Made by a program: the position numbers and the translations under genes. 64,000 nucleotides of DNA, taken from positions 101,071 through 165,070 of the forward strand of contig CALWLA010000002.1 of assembly GCA_944381405.1 (NCBI GenBank). The letters run 5' to 3'. The stretch is from an uncultured Lachnospiraceae bacterium. Its GTDB lineage: Bacteria; Bacillota; Clostridia; Lachnospirales; Lachnospiraceae. The notes under the pieces are model-generated. The model saw only the letters and a program-made list of their open reading frames with translations, had not been told where the DNA came from and searched no databases. Below, in pieces: positions 1-7,696 of the stretch (its first letter is position 1; each line of letters begins with the position of its first letter).

Positions 1-601
1 AATAGCGTCCCTCCTCCAGAAGCATCTGTTCCTTCGTAATATCGAAATCCAGCCGGTCGATGAGAAAATGCCGCAGCACCTCCGGCTCCGACTGGGGGCT
101 CAGGATCAGCCGCTCCAGTTTGGAAAGGGCTGTCCGTGCCAGCGGGAACAGCTCCTGCCGGTTGTAGGCCAGATCGCCGTTCGTCGGCAAAAGCCCCAGG
201 ATATCCGTCATCAGCTGTCCTCCCATACCGGCTATCAGCAGGGTATCCGGCAGGCTTGCCTCCGGCGTCCTTTCAAAAAAAGAGGCTCCCATGGGCTCCG
301 CCTTTTCCCGGAACCTGGCAAAGGCTTTTTTTTCTCCCTGCTTTAAAAGCGTTTCCGGAAGCACCAGGCCCCGCAGGCCATCGCTGAGCAAAAACCGGGT
401 CCGGTCCAGAAGCTTTTCCCGCCTCAGGTTTTCCACAGCGGACAAAAGGGGTCCTTCCCGTAGATCGGCGCAGATTCCCTGTCTGGAAGGCTCCTCCTTG
501 AGCAAAAGCGCCGCCGCATAACCGTGGTCACAGCCCACATCCGCAAAGGCGCGGCAGTCTCCCGCTGCTTTTGCGATCTCCTGCAGCCGCTTTGAAATCA
601 T
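1..601 (-). CDS. trmK: tRNA (adenine(22)-N1)-methyltransferase, 3' end cut by window edge
   Basis: Reading the minus strand from the ATG at 601 gives an open frame of 200 codons to the window edge with no stop. It begins MISKRLQEIAKAAG and carries a class I SAM-binding motif (DVGCDHGY, about residues 22-29). A second conserved block, LIAGMGGQLM, lies near residue 143, and LILSPQSEPEVLR lies near residue 185. These are the signatures of the TrmK family (COG2384), which methylates N1 of A22 in tRNA using SAM. An AGGAG site lies about 8 nt before the ATG. The gene follows dnaG by 28 nt and is probably the last gene of the sufC-sufB-dgt-dnaG operon. In many Clostridia rpoD sits between dnaG and trmK; it is absent here. 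Confidence 0.88.
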   Translation of the reverse strand, partial: MISKRLQEIAKAAGDCRAFADVGCDHGYAAALLLKEEPSRQGICADLREGPLLSAVENLRREKLLDRTRFLLSDGLRGLVLPETLLKQGEKKAFARFREKAEPMGASFFERTPEASLPDTLLIAGMGGQLMTDILGLLPTNGDLAYNRQELFPLARTALSKLERLILSPQSEPEVLRHFLIDRLDFDITKEQMLLEEGRY

Positions 602-629
602 CTTTTATTCTCCTGACTGTGTTTTTTCC

Positions 630-2435
630 TCATCGCTTCATTTCCTCTAGATGGATGACCAGGCGGTTCAGGGCCTCCTTTTCGGAAAGGAGCTGCTGCA
701 GCCTGGCAAGATCCGGACCAGCCTCTGCGATCTCCGCCTCCAGGGCTCTTCTGCGGATGCTGCGCACCGCCTCCGTAAGGGCCTTTTCAAAATCCGCGGC
801 TGACATGTCCTCAAGGCTTTTATGAGCGGCATCCGCATTGAGGATGGCTCCTGCCTCCCGGCGTTTTTCCTCATCCTCAGCGTAAAGATCCATCAGCCCG
901 GCGGGATCGAGCTCCCCTTTTCCCTGCCACAAAAGCTCTGCCAGCTCCCGGCAGATGCCCTCACTGAAATCTCCGGGCTTGAGCCAGGCTTCCACGCAGG
1001 CTCTGAGGTCCTGCCTTGCAAAAAGCCAGGAAAGCAGCAGCCGTTCCGATTTGGAGGCTGCGGCCCGTTTTTTCTCGGGAGCGCTGCTGCGGGGGCCTGC
1101 TGCAGGCAGCGGCTCCTTTGGTTTCTGTCCCCGCAGCCCTGCCCGGAGCATTTTTTTCTCCACTAGTTCCTGAAGCTGCTGGCAGGGGATCTGCTGCTCC
1201 CGGCTCACCGCCTGGATATAGTTCCTCCGTTCCAGTTCCTCGCTGAACATGCAGAGCCGTTCTGCCGTTTCGTTGTAAAAGGCGGTGACCTCCGCCGGGT
1301 CCGAAAACTGATAAGACCGGCGCAGCATGTCGATCTCATAAAGAAAGGCGTTTTTCGACTTTCGGATATAAGACTCGTACTCCTCCGGCGTCAGATGCTG
1401 CAGGCATTCGTCCGGATCCTTGTAGCCCGTTTCGCTGGTATCCAGCACCCGTACCTGAAGGCCGGCCTCCCGCAGGATGGGAAAGGCCCGCAGCTTTGCC
1501 CGGATCCCCGCCTCGTCGTTGTCCTGGGTCAGGATCACGTTATTGGTATAACGCTTCAGAAGCTGGGCGTGTTTTTCGTTGAAGGCCGTGCCCAGAGAGG
1601 CCACCGCATTGGTAAAGCCCGCCTGGTGCAGGGCGATGACATCCATATAGCCCTCGCACAGCAGGATGTAGTCCTTTCTGGAGCGGCGGGCGAAATTCAG
1701 GCCGTAAAGGTTCCTGCTTTTGTCAAAGATCTTCGTTTCCGGGGAATTCAGGTATTTGGGCTCTCCCTCTCCCATCACCCGGCCGCCAAAGCCTACCACC
1801 CGGTTGTTGACGTCCATGATGGGAAACATCACCCGGTTCCAGAATTTGTCCCTGGCTCCCCGCTCCGAAAACTGGATCAGACCGCTTTCCCGCAAAAGCT
1901 CGTCTCCATAGCCCTTTTCCTTCAGGTAGCGGTACAGGGCGTCAGGGCTTTTTTTCGCATAACCGAGGCCGAAGTGGGTGATGGTGGCGTCGGACAGCCG
2001 GCGTTTTTCCCGGAAATAGCTGTAGCCGATGCGGCCCTCCTCTGTCTTCAGCTGCTCGTAAAAATAAAGGGCGGCAGTCTTATTGATCTCCAGAAGCTTT
2101 GTCCGAAGCTCCTGTTCCTCCCGGCGCATGCCTCCGGGTTCCTGCTTCGGCAGCTGGATGTGGGCCCGGTCCGCCAGGACCTTCAGGGCCTCGGTAAAGC
2201 TGTAGTTTTCATATTCCATGAGGAAGGTGATCACATTGCCCCCTGCCCCGCAGCCAAAGCAGTAGTAGATCTGCTTTTGGGGACTGACGGAAAAAGAGGC
2301 TGTCTTTTCCCCGTGAAAAGGGCAGAGTCCAAAATAATTGGACCCCTTTTTCGTCAGCCTCACATATTGTCCGATCACCTCTACGATATCGTTGGCGTTC
2401 CGGACCTCTTCGATGATCTCCTCACTGTAGCGCAT
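630..2435 (-). CDS. dnaG: DNA primase
   Basis: DnaG synthesises RNA primers for the replication fork together with the DnaB helicase. I chose the ATG at 2435, where the protein begins MRYSEEIIEEVR as in the family, giving 601 residues. The upstream ATG at 2483 overlaps the dgt stop (TGATG) and would add 16 residues without a clear ribosome site. The CHC2-type zinc finger uses Cys38, His41, Cys59 and Cys62. The Toprim domain carries EGYMD and the acidic DNDEAG block, so the two metal-binding aspartates are present. A charged linker precedes a C-terminal helicase-interacting region ending HLEEMKR. The length and domain order are normal for the family. Confidence 0.96.
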   Translation of the reverse strand: MRYSEEIIEEVRNANDIVEVIGQYVRLTKKGSNYFGLCPFHGEKTASFSVSPQKQIYYCFGCGAGGNVITFLMEYENYSFTEALKVLADRAHIQLPKQEPGGMRREEQELRTKLLEINKTAALYFYEQLKTEEGRIGYSYFREKRRLSDATITHFGLGYAKKSPDALYRYLKEKGYGDELLRESGLIQFSERGARDKFWNRVMFPIMDVNNRVVGFGGRVMGEGEPKYLNSPETKIFDKSRNLYGLNFARRSRKDYILLCEGYMDVIALHQAGFTNAVASLGTAFNEKHAQLLKRYTNNVILTQDNDEAGIRAKLRAFPILREAGLQVRVLDTSETGYKDPDECLQHLTPEEYESYIRKSKNAFLYEIDMLRRSYQFSDPAEVTAFYNETAERLCMFSEELERRNYIQAVSREQQIPCQQLQELVEKKMLRAGLRGQKPKEPLPAAGPRSSAPEKKRAAASKSERLLLSWLFARQDLRACVEAWLKPGDFSEGICRELAELLWQGKGELDPAGLMDLYAEDEEKRREAGAILNADAAHKSLEDMSAADFEKALTEAVRSIRRRALEAEIAEAGPDLARLQQLLSEKEALNRLVIHLEEMKR

Positions 2436-2482
2436 AGCTTTGTTTCGTTTCCTGTTTGAGGCGGCAGACCGCCCCGGCTCCA

Positions 2483-3505
2483 TCAGCGCACATGCCAGCC
2501 GATGGGCACAAACAGCTCCTCAAATTTTTCGATGGCATAGTTATCCGTCATGCCGGAAATATAATCGCAGACAGCCCGTTCCTTTCCGGTTCCGGTCTGG
2601 ATGAGCCGGATATATTCCTCCGGCATCTCCTGGGGCCGGTCCATATAGTAGCAGAACAGAAGCTCGATCATTTTCTTTGCCTTCTGCTCCTCCGCCTTGG
2701 CCTTGCCGCCGATATACACATGGCGGAACATCCAGGACCGCAGCCCCAGCATGGCGGTTTGGAAATCCGGGCTCATTTCGATGTGGTCCTTATCCAGGCT
2801 GTTTTGGATCACATCGTGGATCAGGCTGTTGAGCCTGTCGTGAACGTTGTATCCCAACACCTCCGTGTATTCCCCGGGGATCAGGTCCTCCGTCAGAAGG
2901 CCGCCCCGGATGGCATCGTCCACGTCGTGATTGAGATAGGCGATCTTATCCGCCAGCCGTACCACCTGCCCCTCCAGGGTCCTGGGGCTTCCGCTGGTCT
3001 GATGGTTCAGGATGCCGTCCCGGACCTCCTTTGTGAGATTAAGTCCTCTGCCGTCCTTTTCCAGCACCTCCACGATGCGGACCGACTGCTGGCTGTGGTC
3101 AAAGCCGTCCTGGCACAGGCGGTTCAGCACGTCCTCCCCGCTGTGTCCGAAGGGGGTGTGGCCCAGATCGTGGCCCAGGGCGATGGCCTCTGTCAGGTCC
3201 TCGTTGAGCCGCAGGGATTTTGCGATGGTCCTTGCGATCTGCGACACCTCCAGGGTATGGGTGAGGCGGGTCCTGTAGTGATCGCCCTCCGGCGCCAGGA
3301 ACACCTGGGTCTTATGCTTCATGCGGCGGAAGGACTTGCAATGGAGGATCCTGTCCCGGTCCCTCTGGTACTCCGGCCGGATATCGCATTTTTCCTCCGG
3401 CAGGTCCCGTCCTGCCGTGTTTCTGGATAAAGCCGCGTAAGGGGAGAGCCTTTTTGCCTCCTCCTCTTCCAGCATTTCCCTGATACAAGCGTATTCCTTT
3501 TCCAT
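2483..3505 (-). CDS. dgt: Deoxyguanosinetriphosphate triphosphohydrolase-like HD protein
   Basis: This 340-residue cytoplasmic protein belongs to the dNTP triphosphohydrolase branch of the HD superfamily, which splits dNTPs into deoxynucleosides and triphosphate. The metal ligands are visible as His83 (RLTHTLEVSQ), the His112-Asp113 pair (GHDLGH) and a later aspartate in NHDVDDA. His116 and His121 follow in LGHTPFGHSG. GGAGG sits 7 nt before the ATG at 3505. The stop overlaps an alternative dnaG start, so the two genes are probably translated together. A perfect hairpin occupies the 43-nt gap to the upstream sufB-like gene. Exact nucleotide specificity cannot be read from the sequence. Confidence 0.93.
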   Translation of the reverse strand: MEKEYACIREMLEEEEAKRLSPYAALSRNTAGRDLPEEKCDIRPEYQRDRDRILHCKSFRRMKHKTQVFLAPEGDHYRTRLTHTLEVSQIARTIAKSLRLNEDLTEAIALGHDLGHTPFGHSGEDVLNRLCQDGFDHSQQSVRIVEVLEKDGRGLNLTKEVRDGILNHQTSGSPRTLEGQVVRLADKIAYLNHDVDDAIRGGLLTEDLIPGEYTEVLGYNVHDRLNSLIHDVIQNSLDKDHIEMSPDFQTAMLGLRSWMFRHVYIGGKAKAEEQKAKKMIELLFCYYMDRPQEMPEEYIRLIQTGTGKERAVCDYISGMTDNYAIEKFEELFVPIGWHVR

Positions 3506-3521
3506 GCCAATCCTCCAAGTG

Positions 3522-3546
3522 CTCCGGAAAACCCAGGGTTTTCCGG
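3522..3546 (-). other. Intergenic hairpin between sufB-like gene and dgt
   Basis: On the minus strand the arms CCGGAAAACCC and GGTTTTCCGG pair around a tiny loop just after the sufB stop. There is no following U run, so it is more likely an mRNA-stabilising or partial-termination hairpin than a full terminator. Confidence 0.45.
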
Positions 3547-3548
3547 CC

Positions 3549-4478
3549 TTATTTCAAAAAGCCCTCTACGATGGCGCTTTCCGCTTCCTCCTCCGTAAGC
3601 CCCAGGGTCTGGAGCTTGACCAGCTGCTCCCCTGCGATCTTGCCGATGGCTGCCTCGTGGATCAGGGCCGCATCGGGATGGGCTGCATCCAGAGCCGGAA
3701 CCGCCAGGACCTTGCCTTCACCGATGATGATGGCATCGCATTCCGAATGTCCATGACAGGGGGCCTTTCCAACGATATTGGAATAATAGGTGGTCTTGGA
3801 CTGATCCGTGGCCACAGACCGGCTGATGAGATTTGCGGAGGCGTTCTCCCCCACGAGCTCCGCATCCATCCGGGACTCCGCATACTGGGTCCCGTTGGTA
3901 AGCAGACGCTCCTTGATGATGAGGGAAGCATTTTCCTTCACCACTGCCTTCATCTCCCGCCTGGTGGAATCGATGCCCTTGATCTGGGTGGATTCCATCT
4001 CCATCTGGGCTCCCTCCTCCAGGTAGATCTCCGTCAGGGGATTCATGATATTGCCGCCCCGGGTCCCGTCGTCGGTTTCCCCGTAATGGCGTTCCACATA
4101 TTTTACCTTGGAATTTTTTCCTACATAAAAACGATGGAGGCCGTCGTGCTGGCTGTCCTGATCGCCGCAGTTGTGGATGCCGCAGCCTGCCACGATGACG
4201 ATATCGCAGTTTTCCCCGATATAAAAATCATTGGTCACCACGTCCTTGAGACCGGTCTTTGCGATCACCACCGGGATACAGCAGCTCTGATTGACGGTTC
4301 CGTCCTTGATGCGGATGTCGATTCCGCTGCCCTCCGCTCTGGGCGTGATCTCGATCTCCTTTGTGGACTGGCGGGCCTGTGCCTCGCCGTTATAGCGGAT
4401 GTTGTAGGCTCCCTGAGGCATCCCATGGAGCTCCGCCACCTCCTCCAGGATCCTTTTTTCAATGGCATCCATCTGCAT
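3549..4478 (-). CDS. SufB/SufD-family Fe-S cluster scaffold (SmsB-type)
   Basis: The 309-residue protein has the beta-helix core of the SufBD family, for example VIVAGCGIHNCGDQDSQHDG followed by FYVGKNSKVKYVE and a C-terminal LTEEEAESAIVEGFLK. It is much shorter than classical SufB (about 470 residues). It is paired directly with a SufC ATPase and no SufD, SufS or SufU is adjacent. That composition matches the minimal two-gene SufCB (SMS) scaffold described in archaea and anaerobic bacteria, which assembles Fe-S clusters in the cytoplasm. The start overlaps the sufC stop (TGATG), with GGAGG about 10 nt upstream. A second ATG two codons downstream is possible. Confidence 0.9.
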   Translation of the reverse strand: MQMDAIEKRILEEVAELHGMPQGAYNIRYNGEAQARQSTKEIEITPRAEGSGIDIRIKDGTVNQSCCIPVVIAKTGLKDVVTNDFYIGENCDIVIVAGCGIHNCGDQDSQHDGLHRFYVGKNSKVKYVERHYGETDDGTRGGNIMNPLTEIYLEEGAQMEMESTQIKGIDSTRREMKAVVKENASLIIKERLLTNGTQYAESRMDAELVGENASANLISRSVATDQSKTTYYSNIVGKAPCHGHSECDAIIIGEGKVLAVPALDAAHPDAALIHEAAIGKIAGEQLVKLQTLGLTEEEAESAIVEGFLK

Positions 4479-5224
4479 CAGTGCATCCCTCCCTGTTCCT
4501 TCTGTACATGGCAGCCCGGCACGGCCGAATCAGAGCCCAGGATCTCCGGCAGTACCTCTTCCTTGGGTCCCTGCCGCCTGATCTGGCCCCGCTCGATCAC
4601 CACGATCTCATCGGCGATATTCAGGATCCGCTCCTGATGGCTGATGATGATGATGGTGCCCTTGGTCTCCTCCTTGATGGCCTCGAAGACCCGGATCAGA
4701 TTGGTAAAGCTCCAGAGATCGATGCCTGCCTCCGGCTCGTCGAAAATGGAAAGCTTGGATTTTCTGGCCAGCACCGTAGCGATCTCGATCCGCTTCAGTT
4801 CTCCGCCGGAAAGGGATGCGTCCACCTCCCGGTTGATATAGTCCCTGGCGCAGAGCCCCACCTCGCTGAGATACTGGCAGGCCTGACCCTGGGTCATGTC
4901 CTTGTCTCCGGAGGCCAGGCGCAGCAGATCGTAAACCTCGATTCCCTTAAAGCGCACCGGCTGCTGGAAGGCAAAGCTGATGCCGCTTCTGGCCCGCTCC
5001 GTGATGCCCTTTTCCGTGATATCCTCTCCGTCAAAGAGGATCTGTCCTCCGGTGGGCTGATAGATTCCGGCGATGATCTTGGCCAGGGTGGACTTTCCCC
5101 CTCCGTTTGGTCCCGTGATCACCACGAACTTTCCATCAGGGATGGAAAGAGAGACGCCGTTGAGGATCTCTTTTTTCCCCTGTTCGTCGTCCACATTATA
5201 TGTAATGTTCTTTAGCTCGAGCAT
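4478..5224 (-). CDS. sufC: SufC-type Fe-S assembly ATPase
   Basis: An ABC ATPase without membrane partners, which drives Fe-S cluster assembly on the adjacent SufB-like protein. From the ATG at 5224 (MLELKNITYN) the protein has 248 residues. Walker A is GPNGGGKST (residues 38-46), the signature is LSGGELKR, and Walker B is LSIFDEPEAGID. The EPEAGID ending is typical of SufC. AAGGAGG lies 14 nt and AAGGA 5 nt before the start. An upstream in-frame extension of 36 residues runs through the preceding terminator hairpin and is rejected. It is the first gene of the sufC-sufB-dgt-dnaG-trmK cluster. Confidence 0.94.
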   Translation of the reverse strand: MLELKNITYNVDDEQGKKEILNGVSLSIPDGKFVVITGPNGGGKSTLAKIIAGIYQPTGGQILFDGEDITEKGITERARSGISFAFQQPVRFKGIEVYDLLRLASGDKDMTQGQACQYLSEVGLCARDYINREVDASLSGGELKRIEIATVLARKSKLSIFDEPEAGIDLWSFTNLIRVFEAIKEETKGTIIIISHQERILNIADEIVVIERGQIRRQGPKEEVLPEILGSDSAVPGCHVQKEQGGMH

Positions 5225-5281
5225 GTATTCCTTTCCTGCCTCCTTAGGGCAAATAAGCTTGTAAAAATGCTTCAGGCTGCG

Positions 5282-5311
5282 AAAAAAGATGCAGCGCCTC
5301 CGCGCTGCATC
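5282..5311 (-). terminator. Rho-independent terminator of the 5371-6558 gene
   Basis: A perfect 10-bp stem (GATGCAGCGC) with a 4-nt loop is followed on the minus strand by six Ts. Confidence 0.85.
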
Positions 5312-5370
5312 TATTTTAGCATAAAAGCCCATGGCTTGCTACAAGTTTACAAAAGATTTAGATTTCCCTT

Positions 5371-6558
5371 TTATTGATAGGGATTGGTGCAACGGCCCCG
5401 GTAACCGTCGGAATTTTCATTGAAGTGATAGTTCTTGCCGTTGATGGTGTGCCAGCCGGTGTACATGGCGCCTCTTGTGCCGTTGGACTCCGTCTGGAGA
5501 TAATACCAGTCCCCTGAGCCTGCAGGATTTTCCAGCCAGCCGGTGTACATATAACCGGAACCGTCGAAATAGAACCAGTCAAAGGGCTGCTGGCCCAGAG
5601 AGGTGTTGGCGTACTGGGAATTGTCCACTGCCGCCCACTCGTTCACATAGCGCTTGCCGTTGACATCCGTAAAGCTCCACAGTCCGTTGCCGTGATCCGT
5701 CCAGGTGCCCCTTACCACATAAGAGGGAAGCTGGGGGCTGGTGACCACCGGAGTGCTGCTTCCGTGACTGGAACCGGTGCTTCCGGATACCTGAGTGCCG
5801 GAGGACACGTTGCCGAGAGCATCGTACCAAGTGGTATAGCCTTCGTCATATTCGCTGTAGTCCACGTTGCCGATGCTGGTCCATACGCCGTCCGCTACCC
5901 GGTTATTGCTGCCTGCGTTGCCCACTGCCCTTACCGCAAAGCCTACCACCTCGGAGTCCTGCCGGTCCTCGTTGGAGCCGGTGTATTCCTTGTTGTAGGT
6001 CTTTACGTCCAGAGAAGCCCTGGTGGTGGTGCCATGCTTTACCCGCTCCTCGCCATAGGTATCCACATACTGCAGCACATACTCCCATTTGTCCGCGTCG
6101 CCGTCCTCCCAGGTGATCTTGGTACTGGTATTGTCCACGCCCTGGATGCCCGTCACCTCAGGCCACTGATAATAGGGATAGGCCCGTACCCGGATGATAA
6201 AGGTGGTCTCGTCCTCCGTATCCTTTCTGGAAATGGAATTGACGCCGTCTACGCTGACATTCACCTGATTTTCCTTGGGAAAATAATATCCCTGGTTCGC
6301 ATCCAGCCGGATCTCATAGGTCCGCTCCCGCTTGGGGCTGTTGGATGTGGTGGTGGTCTCGTCGTTGTAGGTCACCTCGTACATATCGCTGTTGCTGTAA
6401 AAATAAGGCGCTACCAGAACGCCAGGCTCCATATCCGCGTCCTCTGCGCTGGAGCGGATGGAAACGTTGGTGATGCGGGTATCCGCAAAGGCGGTCATGG
6501 AAAGCATCACTGCCGCTGCCGCAGTCAGTCCCGCGATCTTTAACATTTTATTTCTCAT
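5371..6558 (-). CDS. Secreted protein with C-terminal cell-wall-binding repeats
   Basis: A 395-residue exported protein. The N-terminus MRNKMLKIAGLTAAAAVMLSM ends in AFA, a clear signal peptide with cleavage near residue 25. The middle (about 25-240) is a beta-rich region with the look of two Ig or fibronectin-like domains, including a KITWEDGDADKWEYVLQYV stretch. A Ser/Gly linker follows near 255-275. The C-terminal 115 residues contain Trp/Gly/Tyr-rich repeats (GLWSFTDVNGKRY, DWFYFDGSGYMYTGW, GDWYYLQ) of the kind that bind choline or other wall polymers. I do not recognise the mature N-terminal domain. AAGGGGG precedes the ATG at 6558; the upstream in-frame extension lacks a ribosome site. 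Confidence 0.85.
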   Translation of the reverse strand: MRNKMLKIAGLTAAAAVMLSMTAFADTRITNVSIRSSAEDADMEPGVLVAPYFYSNSDMYEVTYNDETTTTSNSPKRERTYEIRLDANQGYYFPKENQVNVSVDGVNSISRKDTEDETTFIIRVRAYPYYQWPEVTGIQGVDNTSTKITWEDGDADKWEYVLQYVDTYGEERVKHGTTTRASLDVKTYNKEYTGSNEDRQDSEVVGFAVRAVGNAGSNNRVADGVWTSIGNVDYSEYDEGYTTWYDALGNVSSGTQVSGSTGSSHGSSTPVVTSPQLPSYVVRGTWTDHGNGLWSFTDVNGKRYVNEWAAVDNSQYANTSLGQQPFDWFYFDGSGYMYTGWLENPAGSGDWYYLQTESNGTRGAMYTGWHTINGKNYHFNENSDGYRGRCTNPYQ

Positions 6559-6742
6559 AGAGTATCCCCCTTTCTGCCTTTTCTTTGCCACAATTATATC
6601 TGATACAGGCCACTGAAACAAGGAATTATCTATAACGAAAAGCTTACAAGTTTCAGAAGGAAGTTTTTCTCTGAAAAAATATTTAAAAACCTGAAATTTA
6701 CCCTTGCCTTTTCTGTGGAAGTATGCTATTATACCTTTCGTT

Positions 6743-6826
6743 GCGGAAGTGTCGGAATTGGCAGACGAGCAAGACTAAGGATCTTGTGCCCGTTAGGGCG
6801 TGTGAGTTCAAGTCTCATCTTCCGCA
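6743..6826 (+). tRNA. tRNA-Leu (anticodon AAG)
   Basis: A complete class II cloverleaf: acceptor GCGGAAG/CTTCCGC, anticodon stem CAAGA/TCTTG with loop CTAAGGA, long variable arm, and T loop TTCAAGT. The anticodon at positions 34-36 is AAG, which reads CUU leucine codons after A-to-I editing. Confidence 0.93.
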
Positions 6827-6852
6827 CTCGCTTACAAAATATCGTAAGCTTC

Positions 6853-6936
6853 GCAGAAGTGGCGGAATTGGCAGACGCGCACGGTTCAGGTCCGTGTGGT
6901 AGCAATACCTTGTGGGTTCGACTCCCATCTTCTGCA
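6853..6936 (+). tRNA. tRNA-Leu (anticodon CAG)
   Basis: A class II cloverleaf with acceptor GCAGAAG/CTTCTGC, anticodon stem CACGG/CCGTG and loop TTCAGGT, giving anticodon CAG. It lies 26 nt after the other tRNA-Leu and is probably co-transcribed with it. Confidence 0.95.
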
Positions 6937-6943
6937 GGACATG

Positions 6944-6967
6944 CAGGCCGGAAGGCCTGTTTTTTTT
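6944..6967 (+). terminator. Terminator of the tRNA-Leu pair
   Basis: Stem CAGGCC/GGCCTG with a GGAA loop and eight Ts directly after the second tRNA. Confidence 0.9.
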
Positions 6968-7053
6968 ACGCAAATTTTACATAGATTTTACACTGCGATT
7001 GTATAAATCATGATACAATCTATCACTAAAACAACACAGGAGGAAAACCCAAT

Positions 7054-7533
7054 ATGAGAAAAGAATTTTTATTTTCCCTATGCGCCCTTACGGCACTGAG
7101 TTTCTGCTTCCCGGTTGCTTCCCAGGCTGATGAATGGCGCAGAGGTAACAATGGCTGGTGGTATGAGATCGACGCTGATGACGATGATTTCACTGAAGAT
7201 GATGACGATTATGATGACTACGCAAAAAACGGATGGCGGCTGATCAACCAGAAATGGTACTTCTTTAATCCATCCGGCTATATGGTGACCGGCTGGGTTT
7301 ATGCGGACGACGACTGGTATTATCTAAATCCTGACGGTTCTCTTCTGACCCACAGCTATACCCCTGACGGTTACTGGGTAGATGCAGAGGGTGAGTGGGA
7401 CGGACGGGATGCGGACGACCACTTCGATGATGACTGGGACGATCGCGATGACGACCGGGACGATCGCGATGACGACCGCTTCGACGACGATTGGGATGAC
7501 CGGGATGACGACGATGATGATTGGGACGACTAA
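7054..7533 (+). CDS. Secreted cell-wall-binding protein with extreme Asp-rich tail
   Basis: A 159-residue protein with a signal peptide (MRKEFLFSLCALTALSF, cleavage near SQA at residue 25). Wall-binding repeats follow at about 28-110 (NNGWWYEI, NGWRLINQKWYFFNPSGYM, DDWYYLNPDGSL). Two acidic insertions interrupt the repeats (DADDDDFTEDDDDYDDY near residues 44-60). The last 45 residues are almost entirely Asp with Arg, Trp and Phe (units such as DDDWDDRDD). AGGAGG lies 10 nt before the ATG. Nothing in it looks catalytic. The acidic tail could bind calcium or cationic peptides, but that is inference. Its neighbours are tRNAs and yitT, so the context does not help. Confidence 0.82.
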   Translation: MRKEFLFSLCALTALSFCFPVASQADEWRRGNNGWWYEIDADDDDFTEDDDDYDDYAKNGWRLINQKWYFFNPSGYMVTGWVYADDDWYYLNPDGSLLTHSYTPDGYWVDAEGEWDGRDADDHFDDDWDDRDDDRDDRDDDRFDDDWDDRDDDDDDWDD

Positions 7534-7581
7534 TTCAACGCAGCTGCTTTTCTGAAAGACACAGGATCCCATAAGAACTAA

Positions 7582-7607
7582 TGAGCCGCCCCTGCAGGGG
7601 CGGCTCA
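7582..7607. repeat. 26-nt perfect palindrome
   Basis: TGAGCCGCCCC and its exact complement face each other around TGCA. It lies 48 nt past the Asp-rich gene and has no T run on either side. Confidence 0.6.
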
Positions 7608-7633
7608 GCAAGACAGCATCCGATTATGTTGGA

Positions 7634-7665
7634 AACGGCGCAGCTTCGGCTATGCCGTTTTTTTT
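7634..7665 (+). terminator. Terminator downstream of the Asp-rich protein gene
   Basis: An interrupted stem (ACGGC..AGC / GGCT..GCCGT) with a TTC loop, followed by eight Ts on the plus strand. Confidence 0.75.
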
Positions 7666-7696
7666 GTCCTGTAACTCTATAAGCCTATAGGTCTGC

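Noticed and set aside
7582..7607. Terminator of the Asp-rich gene
   Set aside because: No T run follows on either strand; a better terminator lies at 7634-7665.
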